Origin: an uncultured Veillonella sp. | GTDB lineage: Bacteria > Bacillota > Negativicutes > Veillonellales > Veillonellaceae | Direction: 5' to 3' | Length of the DNA stretch: 32,610 bases | Assembly: GCA_900556785.1 (NCBI GenBank) | Contig: USQK01000012.1 | Coordinates: forward strand, 1-32,610 | Shown: positions 15,384 through 23,761 of the stretch, one piece after another | Position numbering within the stretch: the stretch's first letter is position 1 | How the letters are laid out: each line of letters opens with the position of its first letter | Position numbers and translations under genes: made by a program | Notes under the pieces: model-generated | Seen by the model: the letters and a program-made list of their open reading frames with translations, nothing else | What the model was told of the DNA's origin: nothing | Databases searched by the model: none

Positions 15384-17630
15384 TTAAAAGTTATGTCTAA
15401 CGCCTGCATCGATACGCCATGTATTATCTATGGTAGCACCAAAGTTTTTAGTGAATGTACCATATAGATATGTGCTAGGGCGAACACTCCAAGAACCGCC
15501 GATTTCCGCATCAAGCCAAGTATCCTTCAAGTCAACTGTGGTTTGAACTGTTGGGTTACCTGGTGCAGAATATGTAGTATTTACCTTACCAGAGAATTCA
15601 TGAGCTAGTGCTAGTTTTGCAAAGATATTGGATTTTTCTGTTTCTTTACCAATACCAATGCCGAGTCTACCTACCGCAGAGTTTACAGCATCGGAGTTTA
15701 CATGCATGGATCCGCCGCCTGCAATAGTTGCATCATAGGATACACCATTTAAACGCCCTAGAATAAATTCTACACTAGGGTCGATATAGAAACCATTTTG
15801 TTTTTTAATGCGTTTGCCATATTCAGCACTCAAAGATGTACCAAATGTATGGTAGTTACCATTCAAACGTTGGCCACTAATTGAGTTAAGGCTATAGTCA
15901 TTGGATAATCTATTACCACGAGCGATGATATCTATATACCGACCATCCTTATGTTGCTTTGTACCATATAAGGCTATACCGCCAAGCTTACCGTCGCCAC
16001 TGCCGTTGGCATAAGAGTTACTAGATGTACTGTAATCTAGGGCACCGCCGAAAATCCAGCCATTGGAGGCTTTATGATCATATCCGATTTGTACGCCATT
16101 GTACGTCATATGTGCATCAGCACCATCTGTAATCTTAGATTTACCACCTATATATTTAGCCCATACTCCTTTATCTGTATTAGCTAGACGAAGATCCCCT
16201 AAACGACGTTGTAAATCATTAGTATTATTTTTCCAGGCCATAACTGTTGAAGTAAGGGCAGATTTTGTGCCACCTACGAGCGATGATTCACTAGCACGAA
16301 CAACTTTTGTTGTATCGTCTACAATAAGATGACCTTGAGAATCAAAATGATCTGCCCCTAGGTCTGCAACAGCACCAGGTGTAGTAACGCCTTCATTAAT
16401 TTGAACTGTTGTGCTAAGTTTCTTATCATTGCCTGTGTATTGTAATTTCTTAGCTAATGCTTGAATATCCTTTTTGTAGCTTGCATCGTCGATGGTATTA
16501 CCGGAATGGTCGCCTTTCATTGTAATATGGCTATTATCCGCCGCATGTTCAACGACGATTTGGCCTTTTCCAGCTTCGCTTGCTGGTACGCCAGATTTAT
16601 AAATAGCATTCACATAACCGCTATAGTTCTGAATTGTTATAGGCCGCGCATCGATAGGGTGAATATTACCTGCTGCAGTTGGGTTAACACCACCTACAAG
16701 ATTGCGAACCTTACTTCCCTTGTATAGGTATGCTGCATTATCTCCTGATGGACGTTCTTTTTTAGGTGTAGGGCGCTCCATACCAATCCACTCATTATTC
16801 CAAGTAGCACCATTTTGTAGGTAAATATCTGCACCAGAATTATGAGGATTTTTATTGCTTTCAGCATATTCATTTAAGACAGCACCAGTAAGGCTAGAGT
16901 TTGGTGTTGTAAAAGCTAAACCTACATTCGTCGGTTCTTCATTATGGTTTGGATCGCGGCCATAATCCTTGTTGATAAGGCCTACATTACCAACAGCAAC
17001 TAAGTCATGAGTGCCTGGATGTTTGCCATCAGCGCCTGCATTAACATATACATCCCCTTCTTCTGCTACTACAGAATAGGTATCAGATGTTTCTACAGGA
17101 TGAGTGATAATCTTACCGCCTCCATCAACAAGGATATGACCTCGTTGATTAACTTGTAAACCAGAGCCGATAGCATCAATATCCACATTACCTTTAACGT
17201 GAATATTAGTATCCCCAAAATCTCGGTCCGGATTATCCTTGCTAAGACGTGGCACCTTCCCACCGTAACCAGCATAAACAGCACTCATATAATAATGACC
17301 TAATTCTCGCTTCGATGCTGGTGCATCATTCTTTAATCGTACAATAAGGTCTTTATCTACAGTTAGTTGTGAACCAAAGCCATTATAGATGCCTGTAACA
17401 TTCTTACTTTTACCGGCCTCTGTTAAACTTTTACCATGTACATTAACTGTTAATGTATCCTCTATGTGTTTAACCTCAGGTTGCGTTTGTACTGGTGAGC
17501 CCATTGTTAAACCCAGTAACTCCTCTGCTTTATCGCTAGTGGCATTAATTTCTGTAGCCATAGCAGAATAAGATATACCTGTTAATACTAGTGCAGTCAT
17601 CACGGCTGATACATGACGTCTAATCTTCAT
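15384..17630 (-). CDS. Type Va autotransporter
   Basis: A 748-aa outer-membrane protein. A Sec signal peptide ends at about Ala25 (SAMA/TE). A passenger of roughly 450 residues has beta-helix-like repeats rich in Gly, Asn and Asp (HGKSLTEAGKSKNVTGIYNG, VDGGGKI). From about 486 (GVWAKYIGG) to the C-terminus is a beta-barrel ending in the aromatic terminal residue of RHNF, as expected for BAM-dependent assembly. The passenger shows no protease or adhesin catalytic motif I can name; adhesion is the usual guess. AAGGAGAG precedes the ATG. It proves a diderm envelope. The gene is monocistronic, with a promoter and a terminator of its own. Confidence 0.93.
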   Translation of the reverse strand: MKIRRHVSAVMTALVLTGISYSAMATEINATSDKAEELLGLTMGSPVQTQPEVKHIEDTLTVNVHGKSLTEAGKSKNVTGIYNGFGSQLTVDKDLIVRLKNDAPASKRELGHYYMSAVYAGYGGKVPRLSKDNPDRDFGDTNIHVKGNVDIDAIGSGLQVNQRGHILVDGGGKIITHPVETSDTYSVVAEEGDVYVNAGADGKHPGTHDLVAVGNVGLINKDYGRDPNHNEEPTNVGLAFTTPNSSLTGAVLNEYAESNKNPHNSGADIYLQNGATWNNEWIGMERPTPKKERPSGDNAAYLYKGSKVRNLVGGVNPTAAGNIHPIDARPITIQNYSGYVNAIYKSGVPASEAGKGQIVVEHAADNSHITMKGDHSGNTIDDASYKKDIQALAKKLQYTGNDKKLSTTVQINEGVTTPGAVADLGADHFDSQGHLIVDDTTKVVRASESSLVGGTKSALTSTVMAWKNNTNDLQRRLGDLRLANTDKGVWAKYIGGKSKITDGADAHMTYNGVQIGYDHKASNGWIFGGALDYSTSSNSYANGSGDGKLGGIALYGTKQHKDGRYIDIIARGNRLSNDYSLNSISGQRLNGNYHTFGTSLSAEYGKRIKKQNGFYIDPSVEFILGRLNGVSYDATIAGGGSMHVNSDAVNSAVGRLGIGIGKETEKSNIFAKLALAHEFSGKVNTTYSAPGNPTVQTTVDLKDTWLDAEIGGSWSVRPSTYLYGTFTKNFGATIDNTWRIDAGVRHNF

Positions 17631-17653
17631 AATTCTCTCCTTCTTATATCATG

Positions 17654-17682
17654 CTTATAATACTCTCACTAAATCACATAAA
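17654..17682 (-). promoter_or_regulatory. Probable autotransporter promoter with inverted repeat
   Basis: Minus-strand TTTATG (17677-17682) and TATAAG (17654-17659) are 17 nt apart. The inverted copies GCTTATAA (17653-17660) and TTATAAGC (17685-17692) overlap the -10 and lie just upstream of the -35, suggesting a regulator site. Confidence 0.45.
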
Positions 17683-17698
17683 ATTTATAAGCACAAAA

Positions 17699-17727
17699 AG
17701 ACCCCCTTAGTCCAACTAAGGAGGTCT
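17699..17727 (-). terminator. Intrinsic terminator of the DUF4198 gene
   Basis: AGACCCCCTTAG-tccaa-CTAAGGAGGTCT forms a 12-bp stem with one mismatch; TTTTTG follows on the minus strand. It lies 43 nt past the stop at 17771. Confidence 0.85.
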
Positions 17728-17770
17728 TCTATTAACTCACACACTCGGTAAGTACTAAAATTACTAATTA

Positions 17771-18493
17771 TTATTCTTCAGGAGAAATAAGGAAGGACAA
17801 TGCACTAAAGTATTTATTTTGTTCCCCTTTATTTTGTGTAGGGAATGCAACTTCAACACCTACTACATTTAAGCCATCTGCTGTAACAGCTACAGTAGCT
17901 TTACCATTTTCATCGGCTTTAGCTTCACCAGTTAAATCATTTACTAAATCTTTGATAAGAGGTGCATTCGCATATGGTTTACCATCTTTAAACACTTGGA
18001 TTTCATATGTATCACCTTTTCTTAATGTCAATGGATTAACAGAAGGTACAATTTGAATAAATGCATTCTTATCTACAAATGGTTTTGCTTGTGCATTCCA
18101 GTAATGAACATCATATTTGATAGCATGTGTACTCTTAACCGCACCAGGAACTTCGGTGATTGGTTTATGAATTGTTTTACCATCTTTAGTCTTAGTCCAG
18201 TAGCCATAATCAAAATTAGTTACAGTTACACCAAGGTCTGCTGGTGGAATAATAGCTACATTTTTTTCATGCTTCACAACTTGTACAGGAATTTGTTTGC
18301 CTTGTACATCATATCCAGTAATATTTTTTACCATATCTGCACTATAAGCATTATCTACAGGACCCTCACCTAATACAAGTACTTTTTCATCTGTACGGTT
18401 AGCGAAGAACACACCATGTGCATCAACAGAAGAGCATACATAGCCTGCAGCTAAACCTACAGCAAATAAAGATGCTAAAATTTTCTTATTCAT
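17771..18493 (-). CDS. DUF4198-type periplasmic protein, mature form starting with His
   Basis: A 240-aa exported protein. The signal peptide (1-25) ends SSVDA, and cleavage would leave His26 as the first mature residue (HGVFFAN). The body has two beta-rich parts: an N-terminal module (about 26-140) and a C-terminal module with LRKGDTYEIQVFKDGKP and an Ig-like VTADGLNVVGVEV stretch. This matches DUF4198 (PF10670), a family often linked to nickel or cobalt uptake; metal binding here is inferred. Cys20 does not form a proper lipobox. I chose the ATG at 18493 because GGAGG is 5 nt upstream. Monocistronic. Confidence 0.8.
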   Translation of the reverse strand: MNKKILASLFAVGLAAGYVCSSVDAHGVFFANRTDEKVLVLGEGPVDNAYSADMVKNITGYDVQGKQIPVQVVKHEKNVAIIPPADLGVTVTNFDYGYWTKTKDGKTIHKPITEVPGAVKSTHAIKYDVHYWNAQAKPFVDKNAFIQIVPSVNPLTLRKGDTYEIQVFKDGKPYANAPLIKDLVNDLTGEAKADENGKATVAVTADGLNVVGVEVAFPTQNKGEQNKYFSALSFLISPEE

Positions 18494-18693
18494 AAGAACC
18501 TCCATAATCAATAATTGATTTCAACAAACTTGCTATTATTATACATCGATATGGATATTCCGTATATACCGATACCCGTATCAGCAAGATATTATGCAAA
18601 CTCCATATATACAAGGTTCTATATTCCCATTAATCATAAATGATAAAATTATCACCAATTTTTCATATGAATATAATAAATAGGAATATCTTC

Positions 18694-18711
18694 TTTGTTA
18701 TATATAACAAA
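18694..18711. repeat. Perfect 18-bp palindrome next to the typA terminator
   Basis: TTTGTTATATATAACAAA is a perfect palindrome touching the outer edge of the typA terminator. It could form part of the 3' end or be a protein site for the DUF4198 upstream region, which also contains GATACCCGTATC and GGATATTCC elements (18550-18585). Confidence 0.4.
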
Positions 18712-18738
18712 AACGACGCCCCCATAGGAGCGTCGTTT
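18711..18738 (-). terminator. Intrinsic terminator of typA
   Basis: AAACGACGC and GCGTCGTTT pair, with further C/G pairs inside. TTTTTG follows on the minus strand. It starts 17 nt after the typA stop. Confidence 0.85.
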
Positions 18739-18754
18739 TATATCACTAAGGATA

Positions 18755-20566
18755 TTATTTTTTGTTTTTAGCAGCTTTCGCACGTGCGTTACGATCAAGG
18801 ATTGTTTTACGCATACGAATACTTTCAGGTGTTACTTCAACAAGTTCGTCATCGTTGATCCACTCAAGAGCTTGTTCCAAGGAGAAGATACGAGGTGGAG
18901 TCAAGCGAACTGCTTCATCAGAGGAGCTAGAACGCATGTTAGTAACGTGTTTTTTCTTACATGGGTTAACATCCATATCAAGTTCACGAGTGTTTTCACC
19001 GATAACTTGGCCTGCGTACACGTCTTGGTTAGGACCAACGAACAATGTACCACGGTCTTGAACAGAGTTCAAACCATATGGAGTAGTTTCGCCATTTTCG
19101 AATGCTACCAAGGCACCGCGTGTACGGGAAGGAATTTCGCCTTTATATGGTGCATAACCATGGAATACATGGTTCATGATACCATTACCTTTTGTAGCTG
19201 TTAAGAATTGTGCACGGAAACCGATCAGGCCACGAGCCGGAACTACGAATTCCATGCGAAGATAACCGGCCAATTCAACCATGTTAGTCAACTCAGCTTT
19301 ACGTTGACCAAGATTTTCCATTACAGTCCCCATAAACTCCTGAGGTACATCGATGGTCAACGCTTCGAGCGGTTCACACAATTGATCGTTAATAGTTCTG
19401 AAAATTACACGAGGTTTTCCCACTTGTAATTCATAGCCTTCACGACGCATAGTTTCAATCAATACAGCCAAATGCAATTCACCACGACCAGATACTTTGA
19501 ACGCATCTGCAGAATCAGTTTCTTCTACTTTCATAGAAACGTTAGTTTCTACTTCACGGAACAAACGATCACGCAAGTGACGGGATGTAACAAATTCACC
19601 TTCGCGGCCTGCGAATGGAGAGTTATTTACGGAAAACACCATAGACAATGTTGGTTCGTCGATGGAAATGGATGGCAATGCTTCAGGATTTTCAGCATCC
19701 GCTACCGTTTCGCCGATATTAATATCGTCGATACCGGCAAAGGCGATGATATCACCCATTTCAGCTTCATCAGTTTCAACGCGATTCAAACCATTGTATG
19801 TATATACGCGACCGATTTTCGCTTTACGAGTGCTTTCACCGTTCATGATGGCAACCTGTTGGTTAGTTTTCATTTTACCGCGTACGATACGACCTACGGC
19901 GATTTTACCGATGAAGTTATCGTAATCAAGTGTAGTTACCATGAATTGAAGAGGGCCTTCCATATCACCTTGTGGTGCAGGAATTTCGTCAATCAATGTC
20001 TTGAATAACGGTTCCATATTTACAGCTTCGTCATCCCAATTGGTTTTGGAAACACCGGAACGGGCAGATGCGTAAACTACAGGGAAATCGAGTTGATCAT
20101 CGTCAGCTTCAAGTTCCATAAACAATTCAAGAACTTCATCCTCAACCTCTTTAACACGTTGGTCAGGACGGTCGATTTTATTGATAACTACGATTGGTTT
20201 CAATTTTTGCTCTAATGCTTTACGCAAAACGTATTTAGTTTGAGGCATTGGACCTTCGTAAGCATCTACGAGAAGCAATACGCCGTCAACCATGTTAAGT
20301 ACGCGTTCTACTTCGCCGCCGAAATCAGCATGGCCTGGAGTATCAACGATGTTGATTTTGATGCCATCATGCATAACAGCAGTGTTTTTAGACAAAATAG
20401 TAATACCGCGTTCACGTTCCAAGTCGTTGGAGTCCATTACGCGTTCTGCTACCTTTTCATTCTCACGGAACACATGGCTTTGTTTTAATAGTGCGTCCAC
20501 CAAAGTAGTTTTACCATGGTCAACGTGGGCGATAATCGCTACATTACGAAGATTTTCGCGAATCAT
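18755..20566 (-). CDS. typA: Translational GTPase TypA/BipA
   Basis: A 603-aa ribosome-associated GTPase of the EF-G type, involved in ribosome assembly and stress growth. Visible are AHVDHGKT (13-20, P-loop), the RGITI switch I segment, DTPGH (switch II) and NKID (G4), followed by EF-Tu-II-like and EF-G-V-like domains and the basic C-terminal tail ending in lysines. Length is normal. GGGAGG precedes the ATG. The gene has its own promoter (20662-20691), a leader hairpin and a strong terminator. Confidence 0.97.
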   Translation of the reverse strand: MIRENLRNVAIIAHVDHGKTTLVDALLKQSHVFRENEKVAERVMDSNDLERERGITILSKNTAVMHDGIKINIVDTPGHADFGGEVERVLNMVDGVLLLVDAYEGPMPQTKYVLRKALEQKLKPIVVINKIDRPDQRVKEVEDEVLELFMELEADDDQLDFPVVYASARSGVSKTNWDDEAVNMEPLFKTLIDEIPAPQGDMEGPLQFMVTTLDYDNFIGKIAVGRIVRGKMKTNQQVAIMNGESTRKAKIGRVYTYNGLNRVETDEAEMGDIIAFAGIDDINIGETVADAENPEALPSISIDEPTLSMVFSVNNSPFAGREGEFVTSRHLRDRLFREVETNVSMKVEETDSADAFKVSGRGELHLAVLIETMRREGYELQVGKPRVIFRTINDQLCEPLEALTIDVPQEFMGTVMENLGQRKAELTNMVELAGYLRMEFVVPARGLIGFRAQFLTATKGNGIMNHVFHGYAPYKGEIPSRTRGALVAFENGETTPYGLNSVQDRGTLFVGPNQDVYAGQVIGENTRELDMDVNPCKKKHVTNMRSSSSDEAVRLTPPRIFSLEQALEWINDDELVEVTPESIRMRKTILDRNARAKAAKNKK

Positions 20567-20604
20567 AAGATCCTCCCTTTAATTCTTTCAGTATATTCTA
20601 TATC

Positions 20605-20631
20605 ACATAGCCTCTGTGAAAGTAGCTATGT
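20605..20631 (-). other. Hairpin in the typA leader
   Basis: ACATAGC (20605-20611) and GCTATGT (20625-20631) form a 7-bp stem in the 5' untranslated region, about 40 nt before the ATG. There is no T-tract, so it is not a terminator. TypA is cold- or stress-linked in other bacteria, but no regulatory role can be assigned here. Confidence 0.35.
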
Positions 20632-20661
20632 AGGTATATTTTCCAAAAATGGCAACAGTTA

Positions 20662-20691
20662 ATTATAACGCAGTCTATAGAAAAAAGTCAA
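20662..20691 (-). promoter_or_regulatory. Promoter of typA
   Basis: Minus-strand TTGACT (20686-20691) and TATAAT (20662-20667) are 18 nt apart, both near consensus. The leader would be about 90 nt. Confidence 0.8.
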
Positions 20692-20763
20692 AATAGTACA
20701 CCTATTCTAATCATGGCAATTTCAACATTCGATTATACTTTTGACTCATCTTAGGACAAAAAC

Positions 20764-21711
20764 CTATTTACGCGCTATCGCCCGCTTAGCAGATTTACGC
20801 AACAACGGAATTTGTTTATCTGTTAAATGGAAACAGAATTTAGGAATCAGCTTTTTTATAATCTCCTCATCAGAGGCTTTCAAAATATATTCTGGCTGTA
20901 GCAACGGCTCTAATTCATCAAGTCCGGGATAATCCAGCCCAATACTCCAGTCATGATCTGCATTAAAAGGACATGCATCCTGGCAGTTATCACAGCCTAA
21001 TATCCACGCCTCTAACATATCCTCCGTAACGCTATCCGGCAATTTACCATCACCGAATGTATTAATAAAAGATACACATGTTAACGGATTCATAGTAAAC
21101 GGCGCAGATAAAGATTTTGTCTTGCAACCTTGCTGACACAAATCACAAGAATCCGGACATGGTGGTATCTCTAACTGTTGAATATACTCACAGGACTCAT
21201 CAATTAAATAGCCTACCAGTTCATAGCTAGAACCTTTAGGTCCATAAAAAAAATTATTTTTTCGATAAATGCCTAAACCAGCTGCTACCGAAGCGGGCCG
21301 CAAAGGAATAATTCCGGCAGGTTTCGCCGTTTCACCGCCAATATATCGTATTCCATTTTCACCAAGCCAGACTTCAAAAGATTGCCGTCGTTTAAACTCA
21401 TCACTGTGAGGAATATTTGACAAAGATAATAACAACCCTTTTGCATATCGGTTTCGAAGAGATACAGGAAACTTATAATCACCAAAATATTCAGTACAAA
21501 CCACTATGGATTGTGCCCAAGGATACTTTTCTTTTAATGCTAAAAAATCTTTACTATGCGCATATACCTCTTTACTTTCAGGTACATCTTCTAAACGCTT
21601 TATCAACCGTTCTTTATAAAAATTAAGTGCATCAAGAGGCACTATACCACAACTGTCATACCCACACTCTAGCGCTTTATCATAAATCTCCTGGGCCAAC
21701 AAAGTATTCAT
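20764..21711 (-). CDS. Short QueG-like double [4Fe-4S] protein
   Basis: A 315-aa protein related to epoxyqueuosine reductase. Two cluster motifs are seen: Cys185-x3-Cys189-x2-Cys192-x3-Cys196 with a later Cys212, and Cys240-x2-Cys243-x3-Cys247-Pro. The region RPASVAAGLGIYRKNNFF (139-154) corresponds to the QueG stretch RYAARAGLGWIGKNT. QueG is normally 370-390 aa; this lacks the C-terminal HEAT-like extension, and its first cluster motif is atypical, so a corrinoid/Fe-S reductase with another substrate is possible. GGAGG precedes the ATG by 7 nt. It lies between murB and typA with no clear terminator of its own. Confidence 0.75.
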   Translation of the reverse strand: MNTLLAQEIYDKALECGYDSCGIVPLDALNFYKERLIKRLEDVPESKEVYAHSKDFLALKEKYPWAQSIVVCTEYFGDYKFPVSLRNRYAKGLLLSLSNIPHSDEFKRRQSFEVWLGENGIRYIGGETAKPAGIIPLRPASVAAGLGIYRKNNFFYGPKGSSYELVGYLIDESCEYIQQLEIPPCPDSCDLCQQGCKTKSLSAPFTMNPLTCVSFINTFGDGKLPDSVTEDMLEAWILGCDNCQDACPFNADHDWSIGLDYPGLDELEPLLQPEYILKASDEEIIKKLIPKFCFHLTDKQIPLLRKSAKRAIARK

Positions 21712-21774
21712 ATCATCGCCTCCAAAATATGAACTAACTATGAACCTATCATACTCTTTTAAAAACTATAAAAA

Positions 21775-21829
21775 AAGATTTCTTATGAATCCGTCATCCT
21801 TAAAAGAGTAACATTACATAAGAAATCTT
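21775..21829 (-). terminator. Intrinsic terminator of murB
   Basis: AAGATTTCTTATG (21775-21787) and CATAAGAAATCTT (21817-21829) form a perfect 13-bp stem with a 29-nt loop. TTTTTTT follows on the minus strand. It ends the YlbF-murB unit, just upstream of the QueG-like gene. Confidence 0.8.
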
Positions 21830-21849
21830 ATATTAGTATTTAATTTGTA

Positions 21850-22779
21850 TTAATCTTCACCAATCATGCGTACTTCTGGTTCGAGATGTACACCATGTTG
21901 ATCATACACACGACGTTGTACCTCACTAATCAGGTCAAGTACATCCTTCGCACTTGCACTACCTGTATTAATTACGAAGCCAGCATGCTTATGAGATACT
22001 TGCGCATCACCTACAGACAAACCTTTTAGGCCTGTTTGTTCAATCAATGTACCTGCAAAGTACCCTGGTGGGCGCTTAAAGGTTGAACCTGCACTGGCAT
22101 ATTCCAAAGGTTGCTTTGATTCACGTTTTTCTGTTAACTCATCCATACGTGCCTTGATGGCATCCTTGTCGCCTGGTTTGAGTGTCATAATGACTTCCCC
22201 AATAACTTCATGATTATCGTGGAATACACTATGACGATAAGCAAAGTCTAAGTGAGATCCATCATACTCTTTAATATTTCCTTGGAAATCTACGGCTCTC
22301 ACGGCAGTAACTACATGGCTCATTTCCCCATCATAAGCACCTGCATTCATAAATACGGCACCACCAAGTGTGCCTGGAATACCAATGGCAAATTCAAGAC
22401 CAGATAAACTATTCTCCCAAGCAAATTCAGAAGCATCCTTTAACATATACCCGGAACCAATGCACAATGTGTTTTCGTTACGATCCATGATTTGGGTCAT
22501 ATGTCGAACTGATACGACAGCACCACGGATACCTCCGTCTTTCACTAAAATATTAGATCCACAACCAATAATAGTTACAGGCACATCTAATTCGTGAATG
22601 GTACGAAGTGTAAAACTAAGTTCTGCCATCGTATTAGGTTCAATAAATAAGTCCGCAGGTCCTCCAATTTTGAATGTCGTATGATGACAAAGAAGCTCCT
22701 GCTCTCGTACACGTGTACTTGGCAATTTTTCTAATAAAGCTGTTTGTAATACCTTAATGTTTTGGTTGTTGTTCGCCAT
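21850..22779 (-). CDS. murB: UDP-N-acetylenolpyruvoylglucosamine reductase
   Basis: A 309-aa FAD enzyme that completes UDP-N-acetylmuramate in peptidoglycan synthesis. TTFKIGGPADLF (34-45), GCGSNILVKDGG (72-83), GIPGTLGGAVFMNAGAYDGEM and the C-terminal PEVRMIGE are characteristic. The start at 22779 lies 26 nt inside the end of the preceding YlbF-family gene, with only a weak GAAAG ribosome binding site, so translation is probably coupled to that gene. Confidence 0.95.
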   Translation of the reverse strand: MANNNQNIKVLQTALLEKLPSTRVREQELLCHHTTFKIGGPADLFIEPNTMAELSFTLRTIHELDVPVTIIGCGSNILVKDGGIRGAVVSVRHMTQIMDRNENTLCIGSGYMLKDASEFAWENSLSGLEFAIGIPGTLGGAVFMNAGAYDGEMSHVVTAVRAVDFQGNIKEYDGSHLDFAYRHSVFHDNHEVIGEVIMTLKPGDKDAIKARMDELTEKRESKQPLEYASAGSTFKRPPGYFAGTLIEQTGLKGLSVGDAQVSHKHAGFVINTGSASAKDVLDLISEVQRRVYDQHGVHLEPEVRMIGED

Positions 22780-23119
22780 GATCTAACACTTTCATCCCCT
22801 CAGTGATTGGTTCGCTAATGATTTTATAAATATCATTAGAAATCTGGCTCCAACGCATTTGCGCTTGCAAATAAGCAGCCGCTGCAGCATTTTCTTGAAT
22901 TTGAGGCATCAATTCCTCTTGTTTCTTTTGCAATTCATCAGCTTCTGGTGCACCAGACAACTTTGCGTATTCCCATTGCATTTGTTGTGCCATAAATGTG
23001 CGTACCAACGCCGCCGCTACTGCGTCAGCTTTCAAAACTTCTTGAGCTGCCATTAACTCTTTGTACTCTTCGGATTCACGCATAGCGTGAGCTAAATCAT
23101 GAGCTTTATCGTAGTTCAT
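22754..23119 (-). CDS. YlbF/YmcA family protein
   Basis: A 121-aa all-helical protein of the Com_YlbF family (PF06133) with the family's Ala/Glu/Gln-rich helices (DLAHAMRESEEYKEL near the N-terminus and a long central helix). In Bacillus the paralogues YlbF and YmcA, with YaaT, modulate RNase Y and developmental regulation; the role here is unproven. I chose the ATG at 23119, which has GAGGAGG about 6 nt upstream. It overlaps murB by 26 nt. Confidence 0.85.
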   Translation of the reverse strand: MNYDKAHDLAHAMRESEEYKELMAAQEVLKADAVAAALVRTFMAQQMQWEYAKLSGAPEADELQKKQEELMPQIQENAAAAAYLQAQMRWSQISNDIYKIISEPITEGMKVLDHGEQQPKH

Positions 23120-23223
23120 AATATCCTCCTCTAACAACACCTGTCGAAATACTACCTCTCATGTAGATTGGGTAGGATTTCTAACACATATTTATTGTAT
23201 ATATCTCAATGGTGAAAGTATAT

Positions 23224-23709
23224 TTATTTAGGTTGAATCCAGTTGCCTTCGGCTTTAAGATCTGGATAATCAAGTTGACGCATAGCTTCATAGGCAATAA
23301 TGGCTACTGCGTTAGATAAGTTTAAAGAACGCGCCTCATCTACCATTGGTATACGAATGCATGTTTCTTCAACACCTTCTAATAAGCTTTCAGGCAAGCC
23401 TCTTGATTCAGGGCCAAATACGAGCATATCCCCAATTTCATACTTTACCTCGGAGTGAGTATGCTTTGCTTTTGTAGTAGCATAGAAATATCTGCGATCA
23501 GGATATTTCGCATACAACTCTTGAATATTTTCATGTACCTGTACATCTACCAAATGCCAATAATCGAGACCAGCTCGTTTCACATGCTTATCGTCGATAG
23601 AAAAACCAAGTGGTTTGATAAGATGTAGGGTCATGTGATTAGCTGCGCATAAACGCGCTATATTTCCTGTATTGCCAGGGATTTCCGGCTCATAAAGTAC
23701 TATTTCCAA
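23224..23709 (-). CDS. trmL: tRNA (cytidine/uridine-34-2'-O)-methyltransferase
   Basis: A 161-aa SPOUT-fold methyltransferase modifying the wobble base of tRNA-Leu. The N-terminal IPGNTGNIARLCAA (10-23), FGPESRGLP and the C-terminal RSLNLSNAVAIIAYEA (knot and SAM site) are diagnostic, and the length is normal. The start is TTG (23707-23709), with AGGGGA 5 nt upstream. It follows the large helicase gene by 52 nt with no terminator, so it may be co-transcribed with it. Confidence 0.93.
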   Translation of the reverse strand: MEIVLYEPEIPGNTGNIARLCAANHMTLHLIKPLGFSIDDKHVKRAGLDYWHLVDVQVHENIQELYAKYPDRRYFYATTKAKHTHSEVKYEIGDMLVFGPESRGLPESLLEGVEETCIRIPMVDEARSLNLSNAVAIIAYEAMRQLDYPDLKAEGNWIQPK

Positions 23710-23761
23710 TTGATTCCCCTATTCGCTTTATAGTCAAAAATATTTTAGTTTGCTCTACTCA

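Noticed and set aside
18053..18373. 106-codon plus-strand open frame
   Set aside because: Antisense to the DUF4198 gene, with no RBS; looks like a shadow.
19472..20008. 178-codon open frame on the plus strand
   Set aside because: It lies antisense to typA, has no RBS and an aromatic-rich composition typical of a shadow frame.
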